From Balanoglossus misakiensis (lineage: Eukaryota; Hemichordata), in the NCBI GenBank assembly GCA_040954595.2, contig CM082597.2, forward strand, positions 4,774,001 to 4,838,000: DNA of 64,000 nucleotides. Reading direction: 5' to 3'. Every line of letters starts with the position of its first letter. Within the stretch, counting starts at the first letter, position 1. Below, piece after piece: positions 34,975-47,751 of the stretch. The notes below the pieces were generated by a model that saw nothing but the letters and a program-made list of their open reading frames with translations, searched no databases and had not been told where the DNA came from. Made by a program: the position numbers and the translations under genes.

Positions 34975-35253
34975 AACAAAACCAGCACGATGAAGGCAAA
35001 ATCACTAACTAAACAAATATACAACCCGAATCAATGCCTGCAAACTCCTAATGATCAACTGACAGGGAAATCGACTGCATAGTTTATTACGCTCCGGCAG
35101 CTGAGACAAATGAATTACTACGGGGTCAACCAGGGGACACGACAGCAGCTAATTACTGATAGGGAAATCAATACGGAACGTGGCGATAAAGAATCCTTCC
35201 AGGTGACATGTTTGTTACCTTTCTCTAATCTCATCAGCCAAAACACCGTACAG

Positions 35254-35289
35254 CTATATACAGCGCACACACCTATATACAGCGCACAC
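35254..35289 (+). repeat. Tandem repeat, two 19-bp units
   Basis: CTATATACAGCGCACAC is repeated at 35254 and 35273. Confidence 0.85.
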
Positions 35290-35865
35290 TTTCATATGTG
35301 TATGTTCAGAGCTCTTTAATATTTTTATTGACTAGAAGGATATTTGCGTAGGTGTCCCAGTAATATGAAATGCTCTCCCCATCACGCTATTTATTCACGG
35401 TACTTAAACTTTTCATTCTATTGGGAATCAACAATGTCTGGCCAAGGGCAGGTTATTATGCAATGTCTGTAAGAAACAACATCATGTTTTGCAGAAGTGG
35501 AAGATAACACTCGTCTGATCATTACGACTGCCTATACTTGCACGCATGCGCATAGTTCCGTGGAACAAGGATTAACAATTTGTCTTGTGTCATACATCCA
35601 GCAGTATGATACCGTTTTGTCGGATGCCGGCTAGGATCAAATGTAACTTGCGAGTCATTTGAAAGATTACGGGTGATGCTGGTCACCATGGTGATCTCGA
35701 TGGTTGTCGTAAGTCGAACCATCGGGAGAGCGTAAACCATTACATAATTAAAAGGATGATGCATGCATTGGTTGTATCAGACAAGCAAATTATTTTCTTA
35801 GGTGTGTGTCCCAGTGTATGTATGTATGTATGTTTGAGTGGTTCCTATGCCTCTACAATATAGCC

Positions 35866-36881
35866 CTTCTTTCAAATCTTCTTTCAATCCTTTTAAAGCC
35901 CACACTATTAAGCCAGGTCACTTGGTTTTACATCAGTTTGTCACCTCTTGGTGACACATACCACGATAGTATTGGACTCTTTTTATGGAGGCCGATAAAA
36001 TTGGTGCGGCATCTGTTTAATATATCACTTGTTCAAATTACAACATGCAGTAACAATAGTAAGCTTTGTTGAAGAGTGAAATCATAAAAAATAATGCAAA
36101 AACAGTGGCAGCTATTGGCTGTTTAACATAGCAAATGTCTGCAGTGCATAAGAAATGCCTTTTGATGTTTTTCGACACAAACCGCGAAAGCCAGCAAAGT
36201 ACAATCACTGATCATGACACTCATAAGTAAGTGGAAGTGGAACGCGATGACTTCTCGATAAATAGTGATTATTCGTTTCTAATTTGAATTCCCTGTAAGC
36301 ACTGCAGTTCAGTACATTGCACATTTTTGTCGTCATGGATCCGTGAACATGCATTAGATTTTGTGGACTGGAAAGCTAATTTCATGTAGGAAAAATAATA
36401 GGGTCCAGAAATTCAATTTTCAATCTGTAACCCTTGTCATTTATGTCTTTTTGATTTTAGCTTTCCAGGGACTTTCAAATTGTAAGAAGCCCCAGGGTTG
36501 GCCTGATCTTGATTATTTGTACAGAGGACTTCTCTATATGCAGCAGAATAATGTGTTTGTGTGATACATAAGTACTTTAAAGCCCAAAGAGCTGCCCCAT
36601 TTTTGCATATTTTCATGGCTCTAACTTTCCAACTTAGATTGGTCCATCAAAATAAGCTAACTGATTGGTATACATGCATGAACATCTTATGTACACCTGA
36701 TTGTGGCTGTATGTTGCAATTTACAATTGAACAAGTGAGATATAAAACAGGTGACGCAACCATCTAAAGAGTACAAAACTATCGTGGCATGCATCGCCAA
36801 GAGATGATAAAAACTTATGCAAATACAAGTAGCAAGGCATGATGGCGAGGCATTTAAAGGATAGAGAGAAGATTTGAAGTA
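35866..36881. repeat. Foldback structure: two ~180-bp inverted arms around ~660 bp
   Basis: The left arm 35866-36050 and right arm 36709-36881 are diverged inverted copies. Both encode, in their own orientation, an open frame with SLGD..HDS..LF and RHLF.ISLVQ in the same order. The matching blocks are CTTC(T)TTCAAATCTTC, ATCCTTT(T)AAA, TCTTGG(T/C)GA, CCACGATAGT and TCACTTGTTCAA. The central segment shows no recognisable gene. A foldback transposon or an inverted duplication of an older repeat would fit. Confidence 0.7.
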
Positions 36882-36992
36882 TTTTATTGTGTAGAAAAAA
36901 TTGTGAAATTTGGCAACCCATGGGGTTTTAAATTTATACTTCTAATTACTGAAATGTACTATATGTTTGTCTGTGTGAGCTTTATGACAAGT

Positions 36993-37040
36993 GCCATCAT
37001 CATCATCATTATCATCATCACCAGTACTACCATCATCATA
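36993..37040. repeat. (ATC)n microsatellite, interrupted
   Basis: CATCATCATCATCATTATCA followed by TCATCACCAGTACTACCATC; trinucleotide repeat with interruptions. Confidence 0.95.
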
Positions 37041-37503
37041 GGTAGTAAAAAGAGTAGCGTTGGCGGCAACAGTAGTAGAGGCAATTTACCTGTCGTCATC
37101 GCCCAATGCAAAATGCACTCCACTACAATCAACATATTTATCTCAGCGAGCTCGCCGCCAACACAGTCCCATCTTTACTCACGCATCCATTCGCATTTCC
37201 ATATATGTGGACATCAGATGGACACTTAGATTCCTATCTTCCATCACATGACAAGCCCTTTTGGATTTTTGTGAGAGAGAAAAACGAGCAGACGTTGAAC
37301 TCACTTAAATGCCACGCGATGTCATGGAAACAAAAATTAAAGTCATTTCCCGTGCCCTCAACGTAATAACACTTATGTTATCACTCTTAACACAAGCTAT
37401 GAATTATAGAAGAGATGAAAAATCGCCCACGGTCAGATAAAAAAGGATATATCATCCTTTGGTGCGTAAACTATGATAAGTCATTGTGTGATTTCTCTTT
37501 CAG

Positions 37504-37724
37504 CAGACATTCTGGACTGCGCATCACCGAATAATTATTGCTTTACGTATAAGCAGCGGCCCACGAGACAGTTTCACCGGAACGAATTCATTTCTCCGAC
37601 GGTGAACAGCGATGGCCACTCGCACAGGCAATCGAACTCCCAGCAGACCGCATGTATACAGGAGTCAATTTTACACGGCAAATTAAACAGGGCTAATGTA
37701 GAGGCAATAGGGGCTGCTGAATAA
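37504..37724 (+). CDS. Possible terminal exon, unrecognised (low confidence)
   Basis: A good acceptor (GTGTGATTTCTCTTTCAG, AG at 37502-37503) precedes about 73 open codons ending in TAA at 37722-37724. The peptide is Gln/Asn/Ser/His-rich and shows no domain. Local CpG content is raised. No upstream partner exon was identified. Confidence 0.13.
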
Positions 37725-39999
37725 TTCAAAGGGGAAACGTGACTTAGAGATTTCTCTCGGACAATCTAAAAGCCATTTTGCTGGCTTTTAAGTGGCAGGT
37801 ACTTTTCCCCCAAACTCCTACAGAGTTGCGAGACAGTTCCAGAAATAATTTTTATGATAGGATTCATACGTCACCAATGTCCTCACTGCTACTTCTTAGA
37901 ACAATTGGTTGTCTCTACGATATGCCAATGATTTGGCTGTTAATCGTGTGCCATCCATCTTCTTTTGTCTCACTAATTAGGAAAAAGGGGAAATACAATC
38001 CCGTCTGCGGCAGGCCAGGAAATAGGTCAGATGTAAAAACCGGTAATTAATGTTTTTTGAAAGATGAACGCCACTGAAATACTATGACTTCCTATGCTAT
38101 TGCCCGCCGTTGGCTAAAGAAAGCCATGTTATATATATCCAATGAAAATAAGAATTGAAGATGAATAAAAGACTATGCAGAAGTCAAGATGGTAATTTGT
38201 GATAAGTTGGGGAGTATTTCACATGATGGCATGTAGAAAAGTCTTCTTTTTTGTCACAATCTAGCACATTATTTCTCTCTGAAATTGTTAACGTTGAACA
38301 GAATCCAAATTGAAATATATTCATACATATATTATTTTTACCAATCATTTAAATAATCATGATACAGTGCGTTTTGAATGATTAATTAATCATGATACGG
38401 TGCGCTGTGAAAGATTAACACAAATGTTGGCACAGACCATGTTCATTGAAAGCTGTGTTTGCAAATGCAAATTCATTCATAAGAGACTATTTATATTATA
38501 ATATTTTTTTGCCAAAAAGTCAACTATCCGGTATGTTATTATAGGTTGGAGACTGTACGGTCAAAGCCATTGTCTGAATGTTAAATGCTAAAACAGGTAC
38601 CAAAAAGCCCTCCTCATTTTTTCTGTGTTAATATACTATCAAGCCATCACGACTATTTTGGGGGCACAGATGACATGGAATTGATATGGGGGCAATAAAC
38701 AAGATTGATTAATATTATGCTGGAATTACGAGCACTGTTCCAATTTTAAACACTTTATATGTTGGTAATTTTCTGACATTTTAAACTCTGTTCTAATGTT
38801 TGTGTATATTGCGTGTAGGCTCGGGACTTGTGTGGGTGGTATTGTCTGGTACTCAGAATTGAAACAATTTATATAATGTAGCTGATATTCAGCAAGACTG
38901 GTGATCCGCGATATATCAGCCGGAATTGTCAGTCTGGTTGACTGCCAGATCTTCTGAGTACATATAGACTCTTCTTCAATGCAGATGACACCTCAAAAAA
39001 TCAACGGGTCTCTTTTTGGATTTGGAAGTTGGGTCAATTCTGGCATACTTTACCAATTTTTTTAAAGATTATATTGCTGAGATGTTAATAGGCAGTAGGC
39101 TATTTTGATGACTTTATGAGTAGATTGCTGATTTCAACAGACCCAGCCTCACGTACACGTCACCGTATAAGTCTGCCTCTCGCCACGTACATGTATGTGT
39201 AGCGACGATTGTAATATCCGTTTGCGCACCCAATTATCAGCTACAGCAGAGTGGGTGGGTATTACATTCAGAGGCTGTTTAACGTGGCTGAACTAGCATT
39301 TTAGGGAGATTATTTGCAACTCCTAAAACGGTTTTCCGATATAATGTTGTCACTTTGGCTGAAGGCGTAGGCCATTGGAATTGTACATATGTGACTGTAC
39401 AGCTGTTTGCTAGTATCTGGTATAGGACCTTGATTAGAGCTGGATTCAGTGAGTGTAATACTGTGTGCACGACTCTTTTAAAACCTCTGTAATACGTCTT
39501 TATCGTGTGATTTAAAACGTAACCCAGTAGTTCTTTAGTAGTCTTCGCCATTTAAGAGGATAGTCTGTTTAAATAGGCTCAGGTGGTCAAAGGTCGGTTG
39601 CATACATTTTGAGGACATGATCCTGAGTGTATTTCAAATCAATTTGGTAATCGATATAGAAAGCGAAGGGGAAACAAAATTATAAGCCTATAGACAGTTT
39701 CGGTGGGATGAGAATAGCAATGAGCAGTGGTGATGCGACATAACAGGAGATAATGATTTAATCAGTCGCTAAGTATGTAATTTACCTTTCAAATAATGGT
39801 TTGCAATCAGCGTAGTCGTGGAGATCGCATTGCCCACGCGGCTTACGCTTTAATGTGATATGATCAAATCAGCGCTTGTGTACAGCACACGGTACAGATG
39901 AGAGATATGACTTCCTCCGTCGTCTTCGCTGATTTGATTGCAACCGTATTAGGCGATAAGATCGCGTTCGTTCAGCGAGAGATGATGTACTTCAGATAT
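37725..39999. other. AT-rich region without recognised genes
   Basis: Contains the 34-bp tandem repeat at 38.35 kb. No exon, RNA gene or transposon end was recognised. Confidence 0.5.
38352..38418 (+). repeat. Tandem repeat, two ~34-bp units
   Basis: AATCATGATAC(A/G)GTGCG occurs at 38355 and 38389, each followed by a TGAA-GATTAA-type tail. The units contain TAAT/ATTA homeodomain-type cores. Confidence 0.8.
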
Positions 40000-40424
40000 T
40001 GGATCACTAGGCCCCTCTCTGTGTCCACACGCTACCTTGCGAGAGACGTGAACACCCTCCCTTCATTTTCAAATTCTGTTTGCACCTCCGCTCCCACGGA
40101 AAAAAATCCTACCCTGAACGGAAAGCAGAGAGCGTACCCGTCAGGTTGTTTCTGTGATCTGTAGCTGTCCATGGGTATGATTTAAACGTCTCACAGACTT
40201 CATTATCGTATAGGAGGTTGTCCGGAAGAAAAAGTTCTCAGCTTAAAATTTGTGTACATACAATGAAGTGCCATTTTAAATTTGCTCCCGCCATCAATGT
40301 TGTCACACCAGGCATCCAACATACAGCCTTAGCACGCCCACGTGCCAGTTCACATTACCCAGACTTTAACGCATTCTCCCAGTTCATTTTAACGTCATTT
40401 AATTTCCTGATGTATCGAGACACA

Positions 40425-40528
40425 ATGGACAGCAGCTCCCCCAAGAGACCAATGAGCAGAGAAAAGGGTCCGGGGAAACGAGCGCCTGTAATTAACGGCG
40501 GTAATTCCAGCGTACATACCGCGAGCAG
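40425..40528 (+). CDS. Candidate first coding exon in a CpG-rich patch, unrecognised product
   Basis: ATG at 40425 (context CACAATGG) opens 34 codons plus two bases, ending at a CAG/GTAACG donor (GT at 40529-40530, phase 2). The peptide is short and polar/basic (MDSSSPKRPMSREKGPGKRA at its start), as in the disordered N-termini of nuclear proteins. The same frame is open further upstream to an ATG at 40263, so a longer start is possible. Surrounding DNA is CpG-rich. The sequence before the donor ends ...TAS-R, loosely like the residues preceding the zinc fingers of tailless-type nuclear receptors, but I found no DNA-binding exon in the 23 kb downstream, so the name is not supported. Confidence 0.25.
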
Positions 40529-40668
40529 GTAACGGTACCCGGAAAAAGGCTGGACGTTGCGGTAATTATTTTTAATAACTGACTGTCATAACCGGCACCC
40601 TTAGAGACATGACCTTGGACGGTGGAACTAAACTGGAAAAGATGAGAATAACCAGTTGATACACTTAC

Positions 40669-40700
40669 CGTCGGATTCTCCACAGCGCGACGATGCAACA
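40669..40700 (-). other. Candidate minus-strand exon end with strong 5' splice donor
   Basis: On the minus strand the sequence reads GAATCCGACG/GTAAGTG, a near-consensus donor with GT at 40668-40667. It sits inside the CpG-rich 40-41.4 kb patch. A short frame (ATGCATCGTCGCGCTG...) runs into it. It could be a first exon of a leftward gene; even a leader exon of the distant receptor gene is conceivable, but nothing in the sequence proves such a link. Confidence 0.22.
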
Positions 40701-43538
40701 GTGCTTACGCAGTAGACGGCTTAGTACCGACCCTCGTTTTTTTAGAAACAGCTGGAAATGTTCAGAAACGGCGAATACTATATCTTCACGTGCTTGTCAG
40801 TGATCTCTTCTTTATCCTCAGAAAGCAGGACACCACAATCGGTTTCAAGGCCATTGTAGTAGATAGGTTGCCTAGTCCAAACGCAATAAAAGCACAGCTT
40901 CTTGACTTCAGCGTGTTCACCTGTGCTGGAAAAGACAATGAACGTATGCAATTGATGGCAGGTCAGCCACGGGGAAGAAAAAGTTGAAACTGTGGAGCTT
41001 AGCCAGCAAGAAAACCACGGCGATATTCTAGCCGAGTCCGAAAGGCGAAATGATCAAGCAACAGTTTGACTAAGGAGAGAATTTGCCGCTGACAATGAGA
41101 TTGCTGGATTGTGGCGCCGATTTGATTGAAACAAGAGCTCGAACAGAAGTAATTTCGTAGACCCGGTCGTCTGCGTGACTACCGATGTAATGTTCAGCTC
41201 GTATTTACTTCGCAGAGGCAACTGTGCAGCACTCTTATTCTGCGAGGCTCCTCAGCACGCCGTAAATTATCACGTTCGACGGTCTAGCGGCGCTGTTGCA
41301 TCAAATAGAGCAAATCTTGCGCAGACGCAATTTAACTGCAATATCAGCTGAGGTTTTCTGCATGCGGGGATTAAATCATGAGTGCAGGGGCTCTAGGCGC
41401 CTTCGGTCTCTCGCATAGGACTGTTTACATTGTTATTTTCATGTACTAAATGATAAAACACAAGGCAGGGAGACCAGAAATATGTCACGTGCTGAGACAC
41501 TGGTCAATGTACGGTGAATAGACATGTGCAATGATGTTCCCCGAGCAAAAGAAAGAGGTGGACTGAGGACACATTCATGGTGGAAATGTGGTAAATATAT
41601 CTGTTATTCTCTGTCAGCCAATATATACCTACAGTTGGATGTTTAGGTCAGACAGAAATATGTCAATAAGTGGCTAGGTCAAATTAAATGAGAAATACTT
41701 CGCTATCAGAAGATTGAAGATAACAATGTTGACAACGATAGCTCTTGTGAAGGAATGAATACATGAACGGAGGTATGTCACCAGGCGGTTTTGTGTAATT
41801 AGAAATGTGAATAGTTCCCCAATGTTTACAATTGACATTACAATTCACATGGTTAAACATGATAATTTATTGAAACACATTGTGGACAAGAGAAATAAAA
41901 GTGCTATGTTTATATCACCACCATAAAATAAATGTGCATATCCATGGTAACGGAACATGCCGATAAAAGAAAATGTTCTCTCTGCGGTCAGTACGTGACG
42001 CGCCAAGAGTACCGTTGGTGCAATTTGTCAGCCTAGGGAAAACTACTCAGTCAAATATCACGGTACACATATGTAGTCAATTGCTTCCAGCCCTTCATTT
42101 TAGTGCATGTCTTTTCCCAGAGAGGACACTTTCTTATAGCTCGCCAGATATTGATCATGATAGATTAGCGTGCTCATACCACATTGATTTCTAAGATAGA
42201 GACGGCAGATGCGCCTGCCCTAATTTGGAATACAGTTTTTGTAAGCATCGAAGTCTGCGAATCGATAATGATCGAATTTGGCTGCCTGTCTTTCCGACAC
42301 AGTCACCATTACCAGCCCTGCACTTTTTGTCACAATCGCCTTATTCAAGTCTTTCCTTCACTGAAAGGATTCACTGGCATGGCCATGGGCTAGGTAATAA
42401 TCAGTCAGAAATCACATTGCACAAACTTGTACAGGATAAATATTCCTCAGATATTACAATGAAACACACAGTCCATATTCCAATTTCGTAGCGACTTGTG
42501 TATTTTCCTGTGGCCTACGCACGAATTACAGTGAAGGTTATCTTACTGTACTATGACGACCCTGATTGAAGGCAGATATCATAGGCAGATAATACATCAA
42601 GCTCATGCATGATGTAACCTTTGATTTAAGTTAACGGATAAGCATATACTGACTGTATTTGTCTAAAATCAAACCAAATCAACAACATATTACAAACCAA
42701 AACAAGTACTTAGGGTATCTTATCTTATCTGGAACATAGCGTCACTGTTCCCAGCCCTGAAACATACGGAAACATTTGGAATCCAATTGCTTTTTCCCTG
42801 AGAAGTAATGGTTGCATTTACATTGTGTCGTGTGAGGAATAAGCATAGGGCGTTCGCAAAAAAATGTAATTACTAATGCACAAATGGTGTTTACCCTGGA
42901 GGCAAGATTCAACCTACAAAGAACCAAGAACCAAGTGTGACCTACTTCTTTTCTGCTTTGTAACAGTCGTAACGCCCAGCCTAGCCTAATTGATACAGTT
43001 CATGCTGACAGTTCATGTCCTGAAAAAATTAGACCACAATTCCTTATATGGTACCATTTAACAGAGAACATTCAAGAGTGGTGGGGATCCTTCACAGTCT
43101 GGTTTACTGCAAAATATCTCCCTTTAAAAGCAGAAAACGATTTCTTTGAGAATAATCCACGTTTTTTACCTCAAGAACGCTGATTTACAGTTGAAAGAGC
43201 TCTCTTTAGATATTTGTTCGATACAGGAGTCGGGCACTACGACTAATTGTGCGTCATCTGGAATAGACCACTCGAACACATGTCGATAATACGACTTTTT
43301 AATTTTTTTTTCAAAGGATTGATTTATAGACACCATTCCCAGCAGGTAATTACGAAAAAAGCATTGGATGTGTTCACACACAAACTAGATCTCAAGTTGA
43401 CCTTACCAAGAGAATAGAATACTTCTCGCATCAAAGTCATTGTCCCTTTGCATGCATTTCTTAATCAAAACAGTCACAATACAGAGAAAAATCATTGTGA
43501 TGGTTAATATCAATGATTGGTGTGCTGTAGAATGTGAA

Positions 43539-43600
43539 GCAATGGCAAATTACTAACATTTCAACTGTTGCAATGGCAAATTACTAACATTTCAACTGTT
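43539..43600 (+). repeat. Tandem repeat, two identical 31-bp units
   Basis: GCAATGGCAAATTACTAACA plus TTTCAACTGTT occurs twice in succession (43539 and 43570) without a visible difference, so it is recent. Confidence 0.9.
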
Positions 43601-46600
43601 GTAATTATACTAAATGCATCCAAAGAATTGATTCCAAAGTTGAAGTAGAGGGAAGAATTAACAGAACCATATATTAACAATATGTGCGTTTGCGAATAAA
43701 TGAATTGGGCAACGCGTATATCGACGGTATTCATGATTAAACAGTGGCATTTTATATCTTGGGGCAGCAATTCAACCACACGTTTCAATTAACACTGAAG
43801 CTGTACAAGAATTGTGTGAACGTTAGAAAATATGATGAATGTCTTGGACTATTCCAGGAAGGGATATGTGGCAGTCCTGTTAATATGGCTCTGTGCAAGT
43901 GTGAAGAAATGCCGCGCTCGGTGAGTTGGTTGCTATGGTGACGCTTTGATGGCGATACAGCAAGGTTTATCTGTTGGTCGTAAAGTGTGAAGACCCGAAG
44001 ACAGATGGTGGGAGCAGTTCCATTTTCTTTAGATTAGCGTTCCCCGGGCAGATGCTATATGGATTGTAGTCACAGCTTTGATGGGAGTTAGACGGACACT
44101 GGCATCGCTATTTCAACAGAAATGACACAGTCAAGGAAGCAAAATGACTACCCGAGTTGCTGATAAATAGTATGCAGAATTTTGGGTATATTTTTACACT
44201 GGTGGGGTCGATTATTATTCAAGTAAACTATGGAGATATGCCAGAAACATGTTTGGTCAAGATTAAGGTTGTCTGGCTTTGGCTGTGGTTATTTTTCAAA
44301 AAATTAATAATACAAAATGTTCGCTGAAAAACTCACAGTTCTATCTACACAATTCTTCACATATAATGCCGACAAGTCTTAGCTTACCAAGCAGTATGCA
44401 ACTTCACCAAAAATAAGTAATTACATTAGAACTCCATGCCTTGACAGATAAAGGATTAAAAACCTTTTACAATTTCAGGACTTTGATTTCCACAGGAATT
44501 AAAGATAACCTCACGTCAAGACCCACTGCATGGAACCGCCAGCTGATCGCTCACGACTTTGCGCACAGTCCGGGAGCGAAGACAGAACCATGACGCCGGC
44601 AATGAACTGCGCAAATCAATAAAGACTTATCGCATAGAAGTAGGAGAACGCAGCTGATATGTAAGGTGGTTTATAGCCCTTTTCGATCGATAGGTCAACA
44701 ACGGACAGCAAACGTGGCGAAATACATCCAATATACGTGTCTTACATACCCTTTAGCGATTTCAATACACTTGTCGACGATACAGCATTGAATGTTCTTA
44801 GCGTTTCATACACAACTCTTTACTTTCTGAGAACAGATGTTCAAATCGCGCAGCATATGATAAGCACGGTGAGCGTTTCTTTAAGCTAAGAGGTTAAGCT
44901 ACATCAATCACTTCCCTTGAGATATTTGCCATACACACTTCATTCTGTAGGTAAACAGCTGCAGTATAATTGACATGGTTGAATTTCTTCCTTAAATGTT
45001 TCAACTGAGGGATTGTGACTTTAAAAAACAAGCTTTTTAGTTTCAGCTGTCAGATGTCAATTATCACTGCCTGTCTGTCAAATGTTTTAAGTGTACATTT
45101 CAAATTGCTTTTGGCTCATTAAAATTCATAGTTTCGGGCTGATGTACTATTTGTATCACGTGATTGCGACCTTGGCCCCAAAAGAACTACAGGCCTATCA
45201 GTCTTCTTGGATACATGTTCCTATAGGCAGAGCGAGCCATATATACTCTATGTTTAGGAGCCAGTACCTTGCGATATACAAGTACGAGAAGCGACACTAA
45301 TTAGACTTGAAGTTCAAAATAAAAGGGTGAATGTCAAGACGTGCTTCATTGTCAAATTTAACCTTGGATAGCCTTACTATTATTTCTCTAGAATAACTGG
45401 AAGTTCATTTTGTTGCTATATTAGTTTTATCATTGCGATAATAGATGTCTATCATTCTTTGATGTTAGACTCATGTTCTATCCTGTTATATTAAGCAATT
45501 AAAGTATGAGTTGAATGTTGAGAATAGGACTGGCTTCCTGGACACCCGCACTTGCATCCAAATTGCAAGAGGCTTCATTTTAATAATGCCCACTTGCCCT
45601 ACTTTTTGCACACTCTGAAGAGTGTAAACCTTGACAATACTGAAAGAACGGAACTGCTTAAGAGTCTATGACGCTAATAACACCTCATTAGAATACAATC
45701 TGGTGTATACAATGACTAAAATACGACATATTGGTTACTTCAGCAGGCGATTCCTTCTTCTCCCTGCCAACTGAGAGCGAAAGCATGGTACGCGATTTTC
45801 CTGCAGCAATCGTCGATAAGTACAAATGGGTAATATTGTTTTGCTCCCATGCTGTCATTTTTAGTAATAGATATATTGTGATATAAAGGAACACCTTCTT
45901 TATCAGCTAGCTTATTTTATCCAAAAGCAGATAGATTGACATTACAGATAAAGTCTTTGCAAACATAAAAATCCAATATCATCAACAAGAGCTAATGCAA
46001 AGGCCAGGGGTTGAAAATTGACTCTTGAATTCAACAAACAAATGGATTTGATGAAATCAACTCCGCGCTGATGTAATATAAATCATAAAACAATTTCCGG
46101 GTCCAGTGTTTACCAAATACAACAGAAATTTGGCCCAGCTGTGACACAGATATAGGGACACTACAGCGAAAGGTCAAGTGTGTTGTTTCACATCAAACGG
46201 AGATCGGGTATAAGGCCGACAGGACCTCGCGGTAGTGCGCTTTTATAGATGATGTAAATGGCGGAGAATTGGACACTTTGGAGAAAAAATCATCATTCTG
46301 GACTATTGTCTCCCGAGGCACGCACTACTTTGAATGATCAGTAGGAGTACTTAACTATGGTGTGACTCATGTTGTAAAAGATATCCAGCCAACGCAAACG
46401 TTATCTTCAATGTGATGCTGGCCTGAGCCATTGCCCGCCGGTGAATGTACAGAGAGGTGAACTTTAGAATTGATTGACATGTATCCAACAGAGTAAGTGT
46501 CGTTAAGTATCCATCTTAAGTCTTCTCGTGTTGATAGACTTACGATAGAGTCTTGACTGTATGGACATCTGCGTTGTGTCGAGAATTTGGATGACTACTT

Positions 46601-47620
46601 GACTCAAGTCACGGCTTACAACATCACATTTCTGAGCCCTATCAGGTGCAATTTCCAAAAGTAAGCAAGGAAGTGTAAATGTTGACTCGATTGAGGTTTT
46701 CTGTGATCGTTCGATGTAAGAGTGCCTCTAATATACCTGTATCTACGCAAAGTAGAGCATTGATTGAGTGAGATAACAGTTCTTGCATGGGATGTGAATT
46801 GTTTCGGCTGAGTTCATGTAAGTGTTGTGGGTGTCAACGGGTTGATTTTGTATGGTATGTTATGAGCCATACAGTATAATCTTTCACTAGCACGATTTAC
46901 ACAGGGTTTACAAATGTGTACCAATATATGCAATTCACAGCGTTAAATATAATCTATCCCGAATTGATGAAATAACACTGAGCACAAATTGAACTTGATG
47001 CATTGCGTATACGAAGCAATTCACTAGCTTGTCATAAAATGTCATATAACTAAAATTGACTCAATACATGCAGCAGTCCAGAAACTTATTTGGTTTATGA
47101 GACGATGCGGTTTGTTGGCAGACGGTGAAGGAAATTCCATCAATAATGAATGAACTCAAGGGATACAGCGGCTGCTAAATTTATTTTCTGGGCCTAACGA
47201 GCCATGTGTGGATATATCTACAGACTTTTACAATGTCTGTAATATCTTTGATCACGCGTGTACAGGTGGCAAAGTATTTATTACATCTTGATATTCCACA
47301 GTGGAATTTAACGTGACGTGCTGAGTAGATCAAAGCCGTCGGTGCGATATTAAGTCCGGGAATTGCATTTGTCGTCACTTTTAATGCTTTCTTCCTGTGC
47401 GGTAGTCTTCACCTTGTCGGCACCGTTTTTAATTTGGAATCATGTACAGTTATGCGTAGAAACCACATTAAATGAAACTCAACAACGCACATGTACTATG
47501 GTAGCTAGGCCGAGGCATTTATATTGCATTATTTAGCCGGAATAGCATCTGTAAGCTTGTGGTTTCAGACTCTAGGTCCTTTAAGGTTTCATGAACCCTA
47601 TATTACCTTACCTGATTGTA

Positions 47621-47751
47621 CTTCCGTTGGTAAGGGTTTGGCACAATCAACATGTAAAAAGTTGCATGAGTAGTCTATTTTGTAATTCAGTACATAATTA
47701 TAGAGGTCTTGTAGCGGTTGTAGTCAACTTGATGGATTTTACCAACGGAAG
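47621..47751. repeat. Perfect 13-bp inverted repeat, 131 bp outer span
   Basis: CTTCCGTTGGTAA at 47621-47633 is exactly inverted at 47739-47751. Possible termini of a small degenerate MITE. No target-site duplication is obvious. Confidence 0.5.

Larger units (their letters stand above)
32661..35860. other. Mostly AT-rich DNA without recognised genes
   Basis: Contains a low-complexity GACA/GATA stretch (33.74-33.79 kb), the promoter-like pair at 34.2 kb, the ATC microsatellite and the 19-bp tandem repeat. No supported exon. Confidence 0.5.
40000..41420. promoter_or_regulatory. CpG-richer, promoter-like patch
   Basis: The longest CpG-enriched stretch outside the receptor gene, containing words such as GACCCGGTCGTCTGCG and GGTCTAGCGGCGCTG. 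It contains the two candidate exon ends at 40529 (plus) and 40668 (minus). No TATA box was picked out. Confidence 0.35.

Noticed and set aside
40425-40528. Naming the candidate exon as the start of a tailless-type nuclear receptor
   Set aside because: Only the last few residues are suggestive and no zinc-finger exon was found downstream in the window.
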